Source: Mesorhizobium sp. LNHC252B00
Lineage (GTDB): Bacteria; Pseudomonadota; Alphaproteobacteria; Rhizobiales; Rhizobiaceae
DNA length: 64,000 nucleotides
Assembly: GCF_000502955.1 (NCBI RefSeq)
Contig: NZ_AYWO01000003.1
Coordinates: 185,864 to 249,863 of the forward strand
Reading direction: 5' to 3'
Position numbers and translations under genes: made by a program. The notes below the pieces were generated by a model. The model did no database searches. It worked only from the letters and a program-made list of their open reading frames with translations, and had not been told where the DNA came from. Shown one piece after another: positions 1 to 9,200 of this stretch (its first letter is position 1; the number at the start of each line of letters is the position of its first letter).

Positions 1-2179
1 TGTAGATCTCGTCCAGCACGAAAGCGACGCAAGCGCGGCTTTCGGCCTTCGCCGCCTCGTCGGAGCCCATGAACACCGGCTTCAGCAGTTCCAGGTACCA
101 GTCGCAGAACAGGTTCCAGACGAAGCGGTATGCGGCACCCGCCGCCTCGTTGAAGCGGTATGAGGTAATGCCGTCGGTGATCTCGCGCGCGGCGCGCGTC
201 AGCTCGGTCAGGATCCAGCGGTTGACCGCCAGCTTGGCGTCGTTCAGCCAGAAATCGTCATCGCGCGCAACCTCGTTCATCTCGGCAAAACGCGTCGCGT
301 TCCACAGCTTGGTGCCGAAGTTGCGATAGCCGGCGATGCGCGCCGGGTCGAGCTTCACGTCGCGGCCTTGGGCCGCCATCACCGTCAGGGTGAAGCGCAG
401 CGCATCGGCGCCGTATTCGTCTATGAGGTCGAGCGGGTCGATGACGTTGCCTTTCGACTTCGACATCTTCTGCCCGTTCTTGTCGCGGACCAGCGCATGG
501 ACATAGACGGTGTGGAAAGGCTCCTCGTCCATGAAGTGCAAGCCCATCATCATCATGCGGGCGACCCAGAAGAAGATGATGTCGAAGCCGGTCACCAGCA
601 CGTCGGTCTGGTAGTAGGTGTTCAGCTCGGGTGTCTCGTCCGGCCATCCCAAGGTCGAGAACGGCCACAGCGCCGACGAGAACCAGGTGTCGAGCACATC
701 CTCGTCGCGGGTCAGGATCTCGCCTGGCTGGAAATTCTCGAGCTTGTCCTCGACCCATGCCTTCCACGGCCCTTCCAGCGCCAGATAATATTCGATCGCC
801 GCGCCGAGCGCCTCTTCCTCGGTCTTCTCGACGAAGACCCGTCCGTCCGGCCCGTACCAGGCCGGGATCTGGTGACCCCACCAGAGCTGGCGCGAGATGC
901 ACCAGGGCTGGATGTTCTCCATCCAGTCGAAATAGGTCTTCTCCCAGTTCTTCGGCACGAAGTTCGTGCGGCCCTCGCGCACCGATGCGATCGCCGGTTT
1001 GGCCAGCTCCGCCGCGTTGGCATACCATTGCTCGGTCAGGAACGGCTCGATCGGCACGCCGCCGCGGTCGCCATGCGGTACGGCGTGGCGATGCGGCTCG
1101 ACCTTTTCGAGGAAACCGCCTTCTTCCATCAGCTCGACTATCTTCTTGCGCGCGACGAAGCGGTCGAGCCCGTCGAGTTCATTCCAGACCGCCTGGCGCT
1201 CCGGCGTCACCTCGAGACCGGCAAGAAAATCCTCATTGTCCTTGAGGCTTACCGCCGCCGCGGTGGTCAGGATGTTGATCGCCGGCAGCTTGTGACGCTT
1301 GCCGACCTCGAAGTCGTTGAAGTCGTGCGCCGGCGTGATCTTGACCGCCCCGGAGCCCTTCTCAGGGTCGGAATATTCATCCGCCACGACGGGAATCTTG
1401 CGGCCGACGATCGGCAGAACGATGTTCTTGCCGACCAGGTGCCGGAAACGCTCATCGTCGGGGTATACGGCAACGGCCGTATCGCCCAGCATCGTCTCGG
1501 GGCGCGTCGTCGCCACGGTGATGAAGGTTTTTGGGTTTTCCGGGTCGAAGGCCTGGCCCTCTATGGGGTAGCGGAAATGCCAGAGATTGCCGTTGACCTC
1601 CTGCTGCTCGACCTCGAGATCGGAGATCGCGGTCAGCAGCTTCGGGTCCCAGTTCACAAGACGCTTGTCCTTGTAGATCAGGCCTTCCTTGTAGAGCGTG
1701 ACGAACACTTCAAGCACGGCCTTGGACAGGCCCTCGTCCATGGTGAAGCGTTCGCGTGACCAATCGGCGGAGGCGCCGAGCCGCTTCAGCTGGTTGAAGA
1801 TCGCGCCACCGGATTCGGCCTTCCACTCCCACACTTTCTCGATGAACTGCTCGCGGGTCAGGTCGCGGCGGTGGATCTGCTTTTCCATAAGCTGGCGCTC
1901 GACCACCATCTGTGTGGCGATGCCGGCATGGTCCATGCCCGGCTGCCACAAGACGTTCTTGCCGCGCATGCGCTCGAAGCGCACCAATATGTCCTGCAGC
2001 GTGTTGTTAAGCGCGTGCCCCATATGCAGCGAACCGGTGACGTTCGGCGGCGGGATGACGATGGTGAAGGCCTCCGCCCCCTCCTCGGCCCCGGCACCGG
2101 CGCGAAACGCGTCGGCCTCTTCCCAGACTTTGGCGATCTTCGGCTCGACGGTTTTGGCGTCGTAGGTCTTTTCAAGCAT
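1..2179 (-). CDS. valS: valyl-tRNA synthetase, 3' end beyond the window
   Basis: Charges tRNA-Val with valine in the cytoplasm and edits misactivated threonine. The minus strand reads without a stop from an ATG at 2179 to the left edge, giving about 726 residues. The N-terminus ([19 protein letters not shown]) is typical. The class Ia HIGH motif lies in [15 protein letters not shown] near residue 45. The CP1 editing domain follows ([13 protein letters not shown]), and the KMSKS motif ([12 protein letters not shown]) lies near residue 560. Only the end of the anticodon-binding domain and the C-terminal coiled coil are missing, since the family is usually 900-950 residues. Long open frames on the plus strand here are shadows. 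The assignment is essentially certain. Confidence 0.97.
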   Translation of the reverse strand, partial: MLEKTYDAKTVEPKIAKVWEEADAFRAGAGAEEGAEAFTIVIPPPNVTGSLHMGHALNNTLQDILVRFERMRGKNVLWQPGMDHAGIATQMVVERQLMEKQIHRRDLTREQFIEKVWEWKAESGGAIFNQLKRLGASADWSRERFTMDEGLSKAVLEVFVTLYKEGLIYKDKRLVNWDPKLLTAISDLEVEQQEVNGNLWHFRYPIEGQAFDPENPKTFITVATTRPETMLGDTAVAVYPDDERFRHLVGKNIVLPIVGRKIPVVADEYSDPEKGSGAVKITPAHDFNDFEVGKRHKLPAINILTTAAAVSLKDNEDFLAGLEVTPERQAVWNELDGLDRFVARKKIVELMEEGGFLEKVEPHRHAVPHGDRGGVPIEPFLTEQWYANAAELAKPAIASVREGRTNFVPKNWEKTYFDWMENIQPWCISRQLWWGHQIPAWYGPDGRVFVEKTEEEALGAAIEYYLALEGPWKAWVEDKLENFQPGEILTRDEDVLDTWFSSALWPFSTLGWPDETPELNTYYQTDVLVTGFDIIFFWVARMMMMGLHFMDEEPFHTVYVHALVRDKNGQKMSKSKGNVIDPLDLIDEYGADALRFTLTVMAAQGRDVKLDPARIAGYRNFGTKLWNATRFAEMNEVARDDDFWLNDAKLAVNRWILTELTRAAREITDGITSYRFNEAAGAAYRFVWNLFCDWYLELLKPVFMGSDEAAKAESRACVAFVLDEIY

Positions 2180-2489
2180 GGGAAAATGGTCCGCGCTGTC
2201 GGGAGTTATGCTGGTCCGGTGTAAATCGGAAGGTTTTGGCCAAGTCAACCGCAAGGGCTGTCGCGGCATTCACGGGCAGATAGGCGCGGCCCTGTTCATT
2301 TCAACGCAAGGCATGCCCGCATTTGGCGCAGAGCTTCGCCCTTGGCGTCCGATAGGGTTTTCTGCATGCCGGATAGCCATAATCCGACCGGCGGACGTAG
2401 AAGATCTCGAACATGGTCCATTGTGGTAAGGGAATCCGGCGGCGACCTGTCTGCCTCGCCACCAATACAAACTGACCTCCCCCAAAGAA
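2180..2489. other. intergenic region between popZ and valS
   Basis: About 310 bases lie between the valS start and the popZ terminator. I see no convincing gene. Overlapping short open frames on both strands lack ribosome-binding sites and recognisable protein features. The valS promoter presumably lies in the part nearest 2180, but I cannot point to -35 and -10 boxes. Confidence 0.4.
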
Positions 2490-2510
2490 ACGGCGCCACG
2501 AGGGCGCCGT
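2490..2510 (-). terminator. hairpin terminator downstream of popZ
   Basis: A perfect 8-bp stem (ACGGCGCC / GGCGCCGT) with a 5-base loop lies 14 bases beyond the popZ stop. On the minus strand it is followed by TTTCTTTGG. On the plus strand it is followed by CTCTTTTT, so it could work in both directions. Its position right after popZ supports use as an intrinsic terminator. Confidence 0.7.
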
Positions 2511-2523
2511 CTCTTTTTGGCAA

Positions 2524-3321
2524 CTACTGGGCGCCGCGCGCCACGCGCTCGATTTCTTCGCGCACCAGCCTTTCGACCAGCGTCGGCAGATTGTTGTCGA
2601 GCCAATCCTGCAGCATCGGACGCAGCATCTCTTCGGCCATCTCGTCGAATGTCTTTTTGCTGCGGCTGGCAAACGCGTCGGAAAGCTCGCCAAAAGCGGC
2701 GGCAACCTGCCGGCCTGTATGCTCGGAAACGATCCCCGGACGCGCCGCGTCACTAACTGGCGTTGGCCGTGCCGCGTCTGGACGAGGTGTCTCGGAGGTC
2801 GCCTTCGCGCTCGGTTCGTCCCTTGAATCGTCGGCCGGCGGCTGGGCAACCGGCTTGCGTGCCTCGGCCATTTTTGCCTGCTCACCAACCGCGGCGATCT
2901 CGCGCCGCCAATCGGCAACGGGGGCAATGACGGGACGTGGTGCCGACGCGTCGACCGCGGCCGGTTCGGCGGCAATCCGGGCACTGACCTCGGCAAGTGT
3001 CATCGATGGCTTCGCCGGAGCTGGATCGGCGCGCACCGGCGTTTCCATACGCGCAATCGCCGGCTCGGCCGCCGGCAGCTGTGCCTGGACTTCCGCCAGC
3101 GTCACCGGCTTCCTGACCTCGGGGCCGGCATGCAGGTCGGCACGGAATGCCTCGACGTCGGGGGCAGCATCGCCGCTCGACGCCGGCTCCAGATCCTGGC
3201 GCAACTCATCGGCGTCGCCCGGCTGCTTGCGGCCGCCGTCGCTGTCCTCGATGATTCGCCTGATGGAAGCCAGGATCTCTTCCATGGAAGGTTCGCGCTG
3301 TGCGCTGCTTGCCGTTGCCAT
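2524..3321 (-). CDS. popZ: PopZ-like polar organizing protein (DUF2497)
   Basis: Predicted cell-pole scaffold. In alphaproteobacteria PopZ forms a polar matrix that anchors the ParB-parS centromere and recruits cell-cycle factors. The 265-residue product has the two conserved ends of the family. Near the N-terminus is a short helix, PSMEEILASIRRIIEDSD. At the C-terminus is an oligomerisation region containing LRPMLQDWLDNNLPTLVERL. Between them is a long Pro/Ala/Glu-rich linker of low complexity, as expected for a disordered spacer. The ATG at 3321 is chosen; an in-frame TTG at 3369 would add 16 residues. It is followed by its own terminator and lies next to valS, an arrangement I recall from other Rhizobiales. 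Confidence 0.85.
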   Translation of the reverse strand: MATASSAQREPSMEEILASIRRIIEDSDGGRKQPGDADELRQDLEPASSGDAAPDVEAFRADLHAGPEVRKPVTLAEVQAQLPAAEPAIARMETPVRADPAPAKPSMTLAEVSARIAAEPAAVDASAPRPVIAPVADWRREIAAVGEQAKMAEARKPVAQPPADDSRDEPSAKATSETPRPDAARPTPVSDAARPGIVSEHTGRQVAAAFGELSDAFASRSKKTFDEMAEEMLRPMLQDWLDNNLPTLVERLVREEIERVARGAQ

Positions 3322-3536
3322 CGTCACATCCGCCGCCTTTGTGACCTCTGTGGATTTCCGCTCCGGCAAGGCCGGATCGAATCATGGCAACAGCGTAGCC
3401 GACGGATCGCCGCACGAGAATCCCCAATCTGGGGACTTGTGGGATTTCAACAGATTAGCGTGATCTTAAACCCACGAGCAGCCGAGCAAGCAATCCTGCT
3501 CAAACGGCGAGACGGAAAAATCCGGACCGGGCGCCC

Positions 3537-4925
3537 TCAGCGGCCGTCCGGCGTGCGCAGGCCGATCCACTTGTCCTTGACGGCGTTGTAGTGCTCTTCA
3601 GGCTTGTATTTCGTCACCTGCAGGCCAAGGCGGTCGACAGACAGGCGGCCGGTCGCCTGCAGGATGGCATAGCTCGCCACCACCACATCATGCTCATAAC
3701 TCGCCTGGTTGATCTCGGCGGTGATGACCGTAGCCTGTGCGTTGAGGACATCGAGCGTGGTGCGCTGGCCGACATTGCGTTCTTCGATGACGCCGTTCAA
3801 CGCCAGCTTTGCCGCCTCGATCACTTGCCTGTTGGCCGTCAGCTGCTGCTGCGCGGCAGTGTACTCGGTCCAGGCGGCGGTGACGGCCTGGCGCACTTGG
3901 TCGCGGCTCACGTCGACCTCGATGCGGGCCCGGCTGAGCGATTCCTTGTCCTGGCGCACAATCGCCGAGGTGCGGCCACCGGAATAGATCGGGATGGTCA
4001 GCGTTGCCCCGACACTGGCCGAATTGGTGGTGCCGTCCTGCGTCGAGAGGAAGCCCGGCACGGTGTTGCGATACGCGCTCGAGACGCCGGCGGAAGCAGA
4101 CAGCTGCGGCAGCAGCGCGCCTTCGGCCGACTTCACAGAAAACGAAGCAGCGTCGACCAGATGCTGGGTGGCAAGGATAGCCGGATGCTCGTTCGAGGCC
4201 ACCCCGATGGCGGCAGCCAGGCTCGACGGCAACAGCTTTGCCACCGGCGAAGCGCCTTTGAGCTTGCCTGGTTCGTCGCCGACGATCTCGCGATAGGTCG
4301 CGGCACTCGCCAGTGCCTGCGCCCGGGCGGCGCTCAGCGATGCCACGGCGGCGGCCCGCGAAGCATCGGCCTGCGCGACGTCCGTACGCGTGCCTTCACC
4401 AACCTCGAAACGCGAACGCGCCGCGCGCGCCGTTTCAGTGAGGAATTGCAGGTTCTGCTCGGTCAGCACGGCGATCTGGCGGTCGCGAATCACGTTCATA
4501 TACGCCTGGGCGGCGCTGAACAGGGTGTTCTCTTCGGTGTTGCGCAGGCTTTCGACCGAAGCGCGAACTTGTGATTCGGCGGCAGCGACATTGTTCCTGG
4601 TCTGAAAGCCGTCGAACAGCGTCTGATTGATCTGGACACCAAAATTGCCGGTGGTCAGCCGTACGCTCCGATCCGCACCGGTGAGATGGCTGCTGGAATA
4701 GTCGATTGTCGCCGAGCCGTTGATGGTCGGACGCCAGCCCGACTTGGCGATGGCGACGCTCTCATCGGTAATACGAACGCCGGCGCGGGCGGAATTCAGC
4801 GAAGAATTGTACTGATAGGCCTTTGCAAGCGCGCCTGAGATGGTTTCCGCCGAAGCGGTCAGTGGGGACAGCATGGTCGCCGAAACGAGGACGGCGGTGA
4901 AAAGTGACTTTCGTACAGACGGCAC
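3537..4925 (-). CDS. tolC: TolC family outer-membrane efflux channel
   Basis: Outer-membrane exit duct for type I secretion or RND efflux. The 462-residue protein starts with a signal peptide (KSLFTAVLVSATMLSPLTASAE). The mature part has the duplicated TolC pattern of long alternating helices rich in Ala, Gln and Glu, with the typical stretches FGVQINQTLFDGFQTRNNV and LTIPIYSGGRTSAIV at equivalent places in the two halves. The start is a GTG at 4925 with GAGGG about eight bases upstream. No inner-membrane pump or adaptor gene is adjacent, so it probably serves several systems encoded elsewhere. The popZ-tolC-pcm order is a housekeeping neighbourhood. The specific transport partner cannot be read from the sequence. 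Confidence 0.93.
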   Translation of the reverse strand: MPSVRKSLFTAVLVSATMLSPLTASAETISGALAKAYQYNSSLNSARAGVRITDESVAIAKSGWRPTINGSATIDYSSSHLTGADRSVRLTTGNFGVQINQTLFDGFQTRNNVAAAESQVRASVESLRNTEENTLFSAAQAYMNVIRDRQIAVLTEQNLQFLTETARAARSRFEVGEGTRTDVAQADASRAAAVASLSAARAQALASAATYREIVGDEPGKLKGASPVAKLLPSSLAAAIGVASNEHPAILATQHLVDAASFSVKSAEGALLPQLSASAGVSSAYRNTVPGFLSTQDGTTNSASVGATLTIPIYSGGRTSAIVRQDKESLSRARIEVDVSRDQVRQAVTAAWTEYTAAQQQLTANRQVIEAAKLALNGVIEERNVGQRTTLDVLNAQATVITAEINQASYEHDVVVASYAILQATGRLSVDRLGLQVTKYKPEEHYNAVKDKWIGLRTPDGR

Positions 4926-5108
4926 GGTTAAACCCTCATTCGTTTTCCATGGGAACTGCGCCGCACCGGCTTCTCGTCGTGATCAGCCGCCGCCGCGTGT
5001 TCGATGTTCCCTGCTGCTCAGCCCCAAAGTGCCCCCAGTTTGCGGATCAGCAACAATTGTTCAAATGCAAGCGACCATGACAATGCCTCTGCTGCAAGGC
5101 AAAATCAC

Positions 5109-5777
5109 TCAAAACTCGAAAGCATGAATACGTTCGAATCCCGGTAGTGGCTTAATTGCCGCATTAAACGCGCGTCTTCCGGTTACAACCCCTCCCGCCT
5201 TAAAAAAAAGTCGGGCCAGGCCGGAATTACCTTGCCCTTCAACGGCGACGAGTCGGCCGCCTTCGGCAAGCTGGTCGAGCAGCGGCACTGGGACTTCCGC
5301 GACGCTGCCGCCGACGAAGATGACGTCATAAGGCGCCTGGGCGGCATGCCCTTGTGGCAACGCCCCCTGCACAACGGTCACATTGCTGCAGCCAAGCGAC
5401 GATAGCGTCGATCTGGCGGTTTCCGCCAGCGCCGAATCGCTTTCGAGCGCCACCACGGACCTGGCCAGCCGCGACAGGATGGCCGAAGCGTAACCCGTGC
5501 CGCAGCCGACATCGAGCGCCGAGTCGGTCGGCTTGATCTCAGCCAGTTGGATGAGCTTGGCCAGCGGTGACGCTTCCATAAGGTAGCGCGCGCCGTCCGC
5601 GCCGGTGGCAATGCGAATGTCCTCGTCGATGTAAGCGAGATCGCGCTGGGCGGCGCCAACAAAAGCCTCTCGTGGCACGACGAGCATGGCCTCGAGCAGC
5701 GGCGCGCTGGTCACATCGGTGGTGCGAACCTGGCCATCGACCATCTTGACGCGAAGCTCGGAGAAATCAGCGCTCAT
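5109..5777 (-). CDS. pcm: protein-L-isoaspartate O-methyltransferase family protein
   Basis: SAM-dependent methyltransferase that methylates isoaspartyl residues in aged proteins so they can revert to aspartate. The 222-residue product has the N-terminal PCMT pattern (MVDGQVRTTDVTSAPLLEAM, then VPREAFVGAAQRDLAYIDED). The class I SAM-binding motif ALDVGCGTGYASAIL lies near residue 87, followed by the acidic VALESD strand. It follows tolC on the same strand in reading direction, so the pair may be co-transcribed. The ATG at 5777 is well placed. In alphaproteobacteria this shorter PCMT variant upstream of tolC is common, and its exact methyl acceptor is less certain than for E. coli Pcm. Confidence 0.9.
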   Translation of the reverse strand: MSADFSELRVKMVDGQVRTTDVTSAPLLEAMLVVPREAFVGAAQRDLAYIDEDIRIATGADGARYLMEASPLAKLIQLAEIKPTDSALDVGCGTGYASAILSRLARSVVALESDSALAETARSTLSSLGCSNVTVVQGALPQGHAAQAPYDVIFVGGSVAEVPVPLLDQLAEGGRLVAVEGQGNSGLARLFFKAGGVVTGRRAFNAAIKPLPGFERIHAFEF

Positions 5778-5872
5778 GTTCCAACCAATCCGCTTGCCGC
5801 GCCAGAACCGCGGTTCATTACGTCAGGAACTTCAGGCCCCCTACGCTTGCTGCGCGGGGGCCCGGGCATTGG

Positions 5873-5943
5873 AGGCCTCGCCCGGAATCGAACCGGGGTG
5901 CAAGGATTTGCAGTCCTCTGCGTAACCACTCCGCCACGAGGCC
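5873..5943 (-). tRNA. tRNA-Cys (anticodon GCA)
   Basis: On the minus strand the acceptor stem GGCCTCG pairs with CGAGGCC. The D arm contains GCGGAGTGGTTACGC. The anticodon loop is CTGCAAA, with GCA as anticodon. The T arm contains the canonical GGTTCGAATCC. The gene is 71 bases to the discriminator T, and the CCA end is not encoded. Confidence 0.95.
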
Positions 5944-6373
5944 TCGTTGCTCCCGGCGTTCCACCCGGTTCCAATAGGTTGCGGCGAAAATGCCGTCAAG
6001 CGGCCACCGTGCATTCCGAACGGTTTCCCTGTGCGCCGATCCGGGCAGACCCTGTCAAATCGTCAGGCCCCAAGCCCACAGCTACATTAGACGATTCTTA
6101 AGCATAGCCTGCCGCAGGAAAAACCCCTTCGGGGTTCACGCGTTGAGCACGGCAGGAGACAAAGCCATGCGCCAGGCAATGGAGATGATAGACAAGAATG
6201 CGCCGCCAGGCCTGTCCTGAGCGCGGTGCAGAGAGTTTTTGCACTACGCCACCGACCGGCCTGTCCATTGAAGGCGCGGGCACCTGTCGCCGCACGACAG
6301 GGCAAGGCTTGCCTCAGCCGATTCTCAAGCAGATCCGTGAAGCAAGGGCCCGCTGAGGCGTGCCCACGCCATG
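5944..6373. other. intergenic region between tRNA-Cys and the small membrane protein gene
   Basis: About 430 bases without a convincing gene. The only clear structure is the short hairpin at 6122-6136. The tRNA-Cys promoter should lie just above 5943 on the minus strand. Overlapping open frames here show no family features or ribosome-binding sites. Confidence 0.4.
6119..6137 (-). terminator. short hairpin with U-tract on the minus strand
   Basis: The stem AACCCC / GGGGTT with a 3-base loop reads on the minus strand as a GC-rich hairpin followed by TTTTTCC. It lies about 240 bases downstream of the small membrane protein gene ending at 6374 and would stop transcripts running left before tRNA-Cys. 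The stem is short, so confidence is moderate. Confidence 0.45.
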
Positions 6374-6631
6374 TCAATCCGGCCGGCGCCGCCGTTCCCA
6401 CCAGACGACAAAGCGTCGGCGGTGGCGCCGCACCATGGCGAACTCATAGGAAAGCACCAGCAATCCGAGCGGAACCATCCAGAAACCGAGGATCGGCAGG
6501 AACCCGAGGATGCCGCCGATGGTCAGCAGGACACCGATGGTGATTCTGAGCCCGCGCGAGCGCGGCATTTTGAACTCGCGCCCGAAAACTGAGATTTTGC
6601 GCGCCGGCATGTGGTTATCTTGTGCTGTCAT
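6374..6631 (-). CDS. small two-helix inner-membrane protein of unknown function
   Basis: I do not recognise a named family. The 85-residue product has a basic N-terminus (MPARKISVFGREFKMPRSRG). Two closely spaced hydrophobic segments follow (LRITIGVLLTIGGILGFLPI and LGFWMVPLGLLVLSYEF), then a very basic tail (VRRHRRRFVVWWERRRR). The pattern suggests a hairpin in the inner membrane with both ends in the cytoplasm. The codon use looks genuine and the hydrophobic organisation is not that of a shadow frame. It resembles the small PGPGW-type putative membrane proteins annotated in rhizobia, though this is a memory-based suggestion. The start at 6631 has a poor Shine-Dalgarno; an ATG at 6610 is an alternative. 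Confidence 0.7.
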   Translation of the reverse strand: MTAQDNHMPARKISVFGREFKMPRSRGLRITIGVLLTIGGILGFLPILGFWMVPLGLLVLSYEFAMVRRHRRRFVVWWERRRRPD

Positions 6632-6854
6632 CGTTTCGAAAGATTGACCCGTTTTGATCGTTCAGAAGCATCAGCGAACCCAAGCGCGGCCGCGCTTTCG
6701 GTTCCGTATCCCTGCCAAGGCTGCTAATATGAGGGCATCTCTCGACGATTGCGAGAAACGCCTGTGCGAAAAAGCCTCGGAAAAATGCGAATTGCTTCTT
6801 TGCAAAGCCGAAAAGGGCAGCTATACGCTGCGCAACTCGCATAAGAGCCTCCGT

Positions 6855-6929
6855 TCCCCGGTAGCTCAGTGGTAGAGCAACCGGCTGTTAACCGGTTGGT
6901 CGCTGGTTCGAATCCGGCCCGGGGAGCCA
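6855..6929 (+). tRNA. tRNA-Asn (anticodon GTT)
   Basis: The acceptor stem TCCCCGG pairs with CCGGGGA. The D arm is AGCTCAGTGGTAGAGC. The anticodon stem-loop is CCGGCTGTTAACCGG with GTT as anticodon. The T arm is CTGGTTCGAATCCGG. The CCA end is encoded at 6927-6929. It stands at the left border of a gene-poor accessory stretch, and tRNA 3' ends are frequent integration sites. Confidence 0.96.
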
Positions 6930-7011
6930 AATATTTCCAACCACTTAGCCGAAACAGCCCTACTGCCAGTCTGCTGGCAAAATTCAGTGCGGGCTACATC
7001 TAGGGCTACAG

Positions 7012-7209
7012 ATGCAAGAAATGCCAAACAAAGCTCTGCCCCTTGGGAAGCTCTTGCGGATGACACGCAAAGAGGCGGCGTCAAATCAGATCAACCTGGC
7101 AATCAGACTTTTCCACGAGAGTGAGTTCGCCGGCGCCATCATCCTGGCCCTAGCTGCCGAAGCACAAACGCCGACAACGTCGCAACTGGAAAAGGCCAGG
7201 ATGGGCTAA
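7012..7209 (+). pseudogene. 65-residue fragment of a hypothetical protein
   Basis: The product has a helical, protein-like stretch (SNQINLAIRLFHESEFAGAI, then ILALAAEA). It resembles the N-terminal part of rhizobial hypothetical proteins with an AIRLF...A-L-AA pattern, which I recall being considerably longer. After AAEAQ the frame runs only 15 further residues to a stop, so a 3' truncation is likely. No good ribosome-binding site precedes the first ATG; an internal ATG at LRMTRKE is possible. No function can be assigned. It starts about 80 bases beyond tRNA-Asn, so it may be the edge of an excised or decayed element. Confidence 0.35.
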
Positions 7210-7213
7210 GCAA

Positions 7214-7240
7214 AAAGCCCGCCGCCTTTGCGGGCAGCGG
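7214..7240 (-). terminator. GC-rich hairpin followed by T-run on the minus strand
   Basis: On the minus strand GCCCGC ... GCGGGC forms a stem followed by TTTTTGCTT, which looks like an intrinsic terminator. The gene it served is not obvious: the minus-strand frame above it (7206-7409) has no recognisable features and would run through the hairpin. Confidence 0.4.
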
Positions 7241-7423
7241 GCCTAGTTCGGGAGGAGTGTCGGGCATCCCCTTTGCCCGCGAAACAACGGTACGCCTCAC
7301 CTAGCTGGATAATAAGCTCGCACCGGTTGAAGCTCAGCATATTCCAGCTGAGTGACTTTTCTGCCACAAGATAAAGAAAGCCCGCCACCATCGGCAGCCA
7401 ATCCTGCAAGTTTGCAGGTTTGA

Positions 7424-7624
7424 TCAGTTCGCCTTCTGGCGGTTCATCTCGGAAAAATAGGACCGGAACTCCGCGCCCAGCTCTGCGACAAGCGAACGAA
7501 CGTCCGCCGCTGGAGTCTTCGGTCCGATGGACCAGATTATATCGCCGTTCGCGGGATCGACCGTCCGGGCGATGGACTCAAAGCGATGTTTCCCTTCATA
7601 GCCGCACCAGTACGGTCTGATCAG
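7424..7624 (-). pseudogene. coding-like minus-strand remnant without a start codon
   Basis: From just after an in-frame stop at 7625-7627, the minus strand reads 66 codons with a protein-like composition (YWCGYEGKHRFESIARTV, then FRSYFSEMNRQKAN and a stop). There is no ATG near its beginning, so it is probably the 3' part of a gene that has lost its 5' end, or it starts at a rare codon. The function is unknown. A hairpin (CCTGCAA / TTGCAGG) lies six bases past the stop at 7403-7418, where a terminator would be expected. Confidence 0.3.
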
Positions 7625-7738
7625 TCAGATCGTCGCGCCACATAATCTGTTCGCAGTCGTTGTCCGGCTCGGAGTCGCCGCCTTCCTCGTCGTCGCAGTC
7701 GTCTTGCTCGCGGTCGTCGCACTGCCCAAGGGCACCCG

Positions 7739-7960
7739 TCACAGACCGCCAGCTCCGCCACCAGCCCAAATGACTATCTGGGAAAGATCGGCGATGTCGC
7801 CATAGATCTTCGAACCTTTGACGAGAAAACATTTGTCCCCCAGGACTTCGGCGAGTGAGCTTGACGCGGTGCAAACCGGCAGGTTCACCTTATGGCCCTT
7901 GGCATCGGCATAGCTGATGCTGATCGCGAGGATAGCGAGTACGAGAGTCGTCTTGCTCAT
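7739..7960 (-). CDS. small exported protein of unknown function
   Basis: I do not recognise a family. The 73-residue product begins with a signal peptide (KTTLVLAILAISISYADA, likely cut after ADA or AKG) and leaves a mature part of about 50 residues. Two cysteines (LPVCTAS and GDKCFLV) could form one disulphide. A Gly-rich C-terminus ends WAGGGAGGL. The ATG start and signal sequence support a real gene, though the ribosome-binding site is weak. A GC-rich hairpin (7990-8014) lies just upstream. It stands alone between gene fragments, so its expression is uncertain. Confidence 0.55.
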   Translation of the reverse strand: MSKTTLVLAILAISISYADAKGHKVNLPVCTASSSLAEVLGDKCFLVKGSKIYGDIADLSQIVIWAGGGAGGL

Positions 7961-8306
7961 ATTTAGCCCCTAGAGCCAGCAGGCCCATTGGGCGGCAAAA
8001 CCGGGTTGCCGCCCTTTGCCTTGCCATTAGGTGGAGCGGGGGTTTACGTCGCGCCATCCCTCGATTGGATGACGCGGGCTCATCTATATTAGCTATAGCT
8101 TAACGAAGCAGCCTCTCGCGCCAGCCATCCTCTCCTGGGCTTCCGGTCCTAGGCTTCCTGAATGTCTAAGACTGGCGCGCGACCGTCTGCACGATAGCCC
8201 CTAGATAGGTCAAGCAGCGTCGCAGCAAGTGGAACGTGCGGGCCAGGTCGCCGAAGGAGTGCCACCTCGAACACAGGTCTTCGAGAGGCTTCGCAGCGTT
8301 CGTGTC
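7961..8306. other. intergenic region upstream of the LysR gene end
   Basis: About 350 bases hold no supported gene. The clear feature is a 9-bp hairpin (GGGCGGCAA / TTGCCGCCC, arms 7990-7998 and 8006-8014), followed on the plus strand by TTTGCCTT. An A/T-rich segment near 8090-8105 (CTATATTAGCTATAG) could be promoter-like. Confidence 0.4.
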
Positions 8307-9200
8307 CTAGCTGTCGAGACCCCAAAGTTCCGGGTTGCGTTTGAAATACTCAGTCAGCATTTCGGTGAGCACCCTGACTTTCCGCGTGGGATGCTGACCC
8401 GGCGGGCGGACGACATACGCGGCCGCCGGAGGTACCGGATAGCGTGTCATGATCGGGACCAGCGTGCCGGAGGCCACATATTCATGTGTGATGCAATCGG
8501 CGAGCCAGGCGATGCCGAGACCTGCCGCCGCCGCGGCGGCAAGCGCCGTAGCGCTATCGGCCTTGAACCTGCCCTGCGGCTGAACCGTGACAACCTTGCC
8601 ATTATCCATGAACTGCCAGGTTTCTGTTCCCTGCATGAGGGCCTGATGGGTGACGAGTTCGTCCAGAGTCTCAGGTGAACCGTGCGCTTCGATATAATCC
8701 GGGCTGGCGACAAGCTTGCCATGGAACGGCCCGACGCGCTTCGCGATCAGGTTGGAGTCCTGAAGGTAGCCAACCCGGATCGCGCAATCGAAACCCTCTG
8801 CGATGAGATCGACGAAGCGATCGCTGTAGGAGGTATGAATGTGAAGCTGCGGGTGCTGGCGCGCCATCTCCGCGAGCACGGGGGCGAAGTGGGTTGGGCC
8901 GAAAGTAAGCGGCATGGCAACCCTCAGGCGGCCGCGCAGCTCACCGGTGGGGAGGATCGTTTCCCTTGCGGTGTCGATCTCGGCGCTGGCCCGGGCCGCA
9001 TGGTCCCTGAACGTGATTCCCGCTTCCGTAAGCGCGGCGCCGCGGGTTGTTCTTGCAAGAAGCTGAACCCCGAGCTCCGCTTCAACCCGAAAGAGCCGCC
9101 GACTGACGATTGACTTGGAGACGCCGAGCCGGCGCGCGGCGGCCGATACGCCCCCTGCATCGGCCACTGCGACGAATGTCTGTAGATCTTCGATGTCCAA
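8307..9200 (-). CDS. LysR family transcriptional regulator
   Basis: DNA-binding regulator, 297 residues. The N-terminal winged helix-turn-helix is typical (DLQTFVAVADAGGVSAAARR, then VSKSIVSRRLFRVEAELGVQL). The substrate-binding domain begins near residue 90 (GELRGRLRVAMPLTFGPTHF), the pattern of the AaeR/DmlR-like branch. The start is a TTG at 9200 preceded by GAGGAACG, because no ATG fits. It is divergent from the YcaC-like hydrolase gene at 9355, separated by about 155 bases, so it probably controls that gene. The inducer cannot be inferred. Confidence 0.92.
   Translation of the reverse strand: MDIEDLQTFVAVADAGGVSAAARRLGVSKSIVSRRLFRVEAELGVQLLARTTRGAALTEAGITFRDHAARASAEIDTARETILPTGELRGRLRVAMPLTFGPTHFAPVLAEMARQHPQLHIHTSYSDRFVDLIAEGFDCAIRVGYLQDSNLIAKRVGPFHGKLVASPDYIEAHGSPETLDELVTHQALMQGTETWQFMDNGKVVTVQPQGRFKADSATALAAAAAAGLGIAWLADCITHEYVASGTLVPIMTRYPVPPAAAYVVRPPGQHPTRKVRVLTEMLTEYFKRNPELWGLDS

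Larger units (their letters stand above)
6930..7738. other. accessory stretch after tRNA-Asn with gene fragments only
   Basis: About 800 bases with no complete recognisable gene. It holds a tandem GGGCTACA ... GGGCTACA direct repeat (6989-7008), a 65-codon frame (7012-7209), a terminator-like hairpin near 7216-7236, a second hairpin at 7403-7418 and a start-less minus-strand coding-like frame (7424-7624). The picture is of decayed or partly deleted genes next to a tRNA. I see no integrase in the window. Confidence 0.45.

Noticed and set aside
368..1759. 463-codon plus-strand open frame
   Set aside because: It is antisense to valS. The minus strand carries the complete HIGH and KMSKS motifs; the plus frame is Arg/His-rich and has no domain.
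7206..7409. 67-codon minus-strand frame
   Set aside because: It has no recognisable feature and runs straight through a terminator-like hairpin, so it is treated as intergenic.
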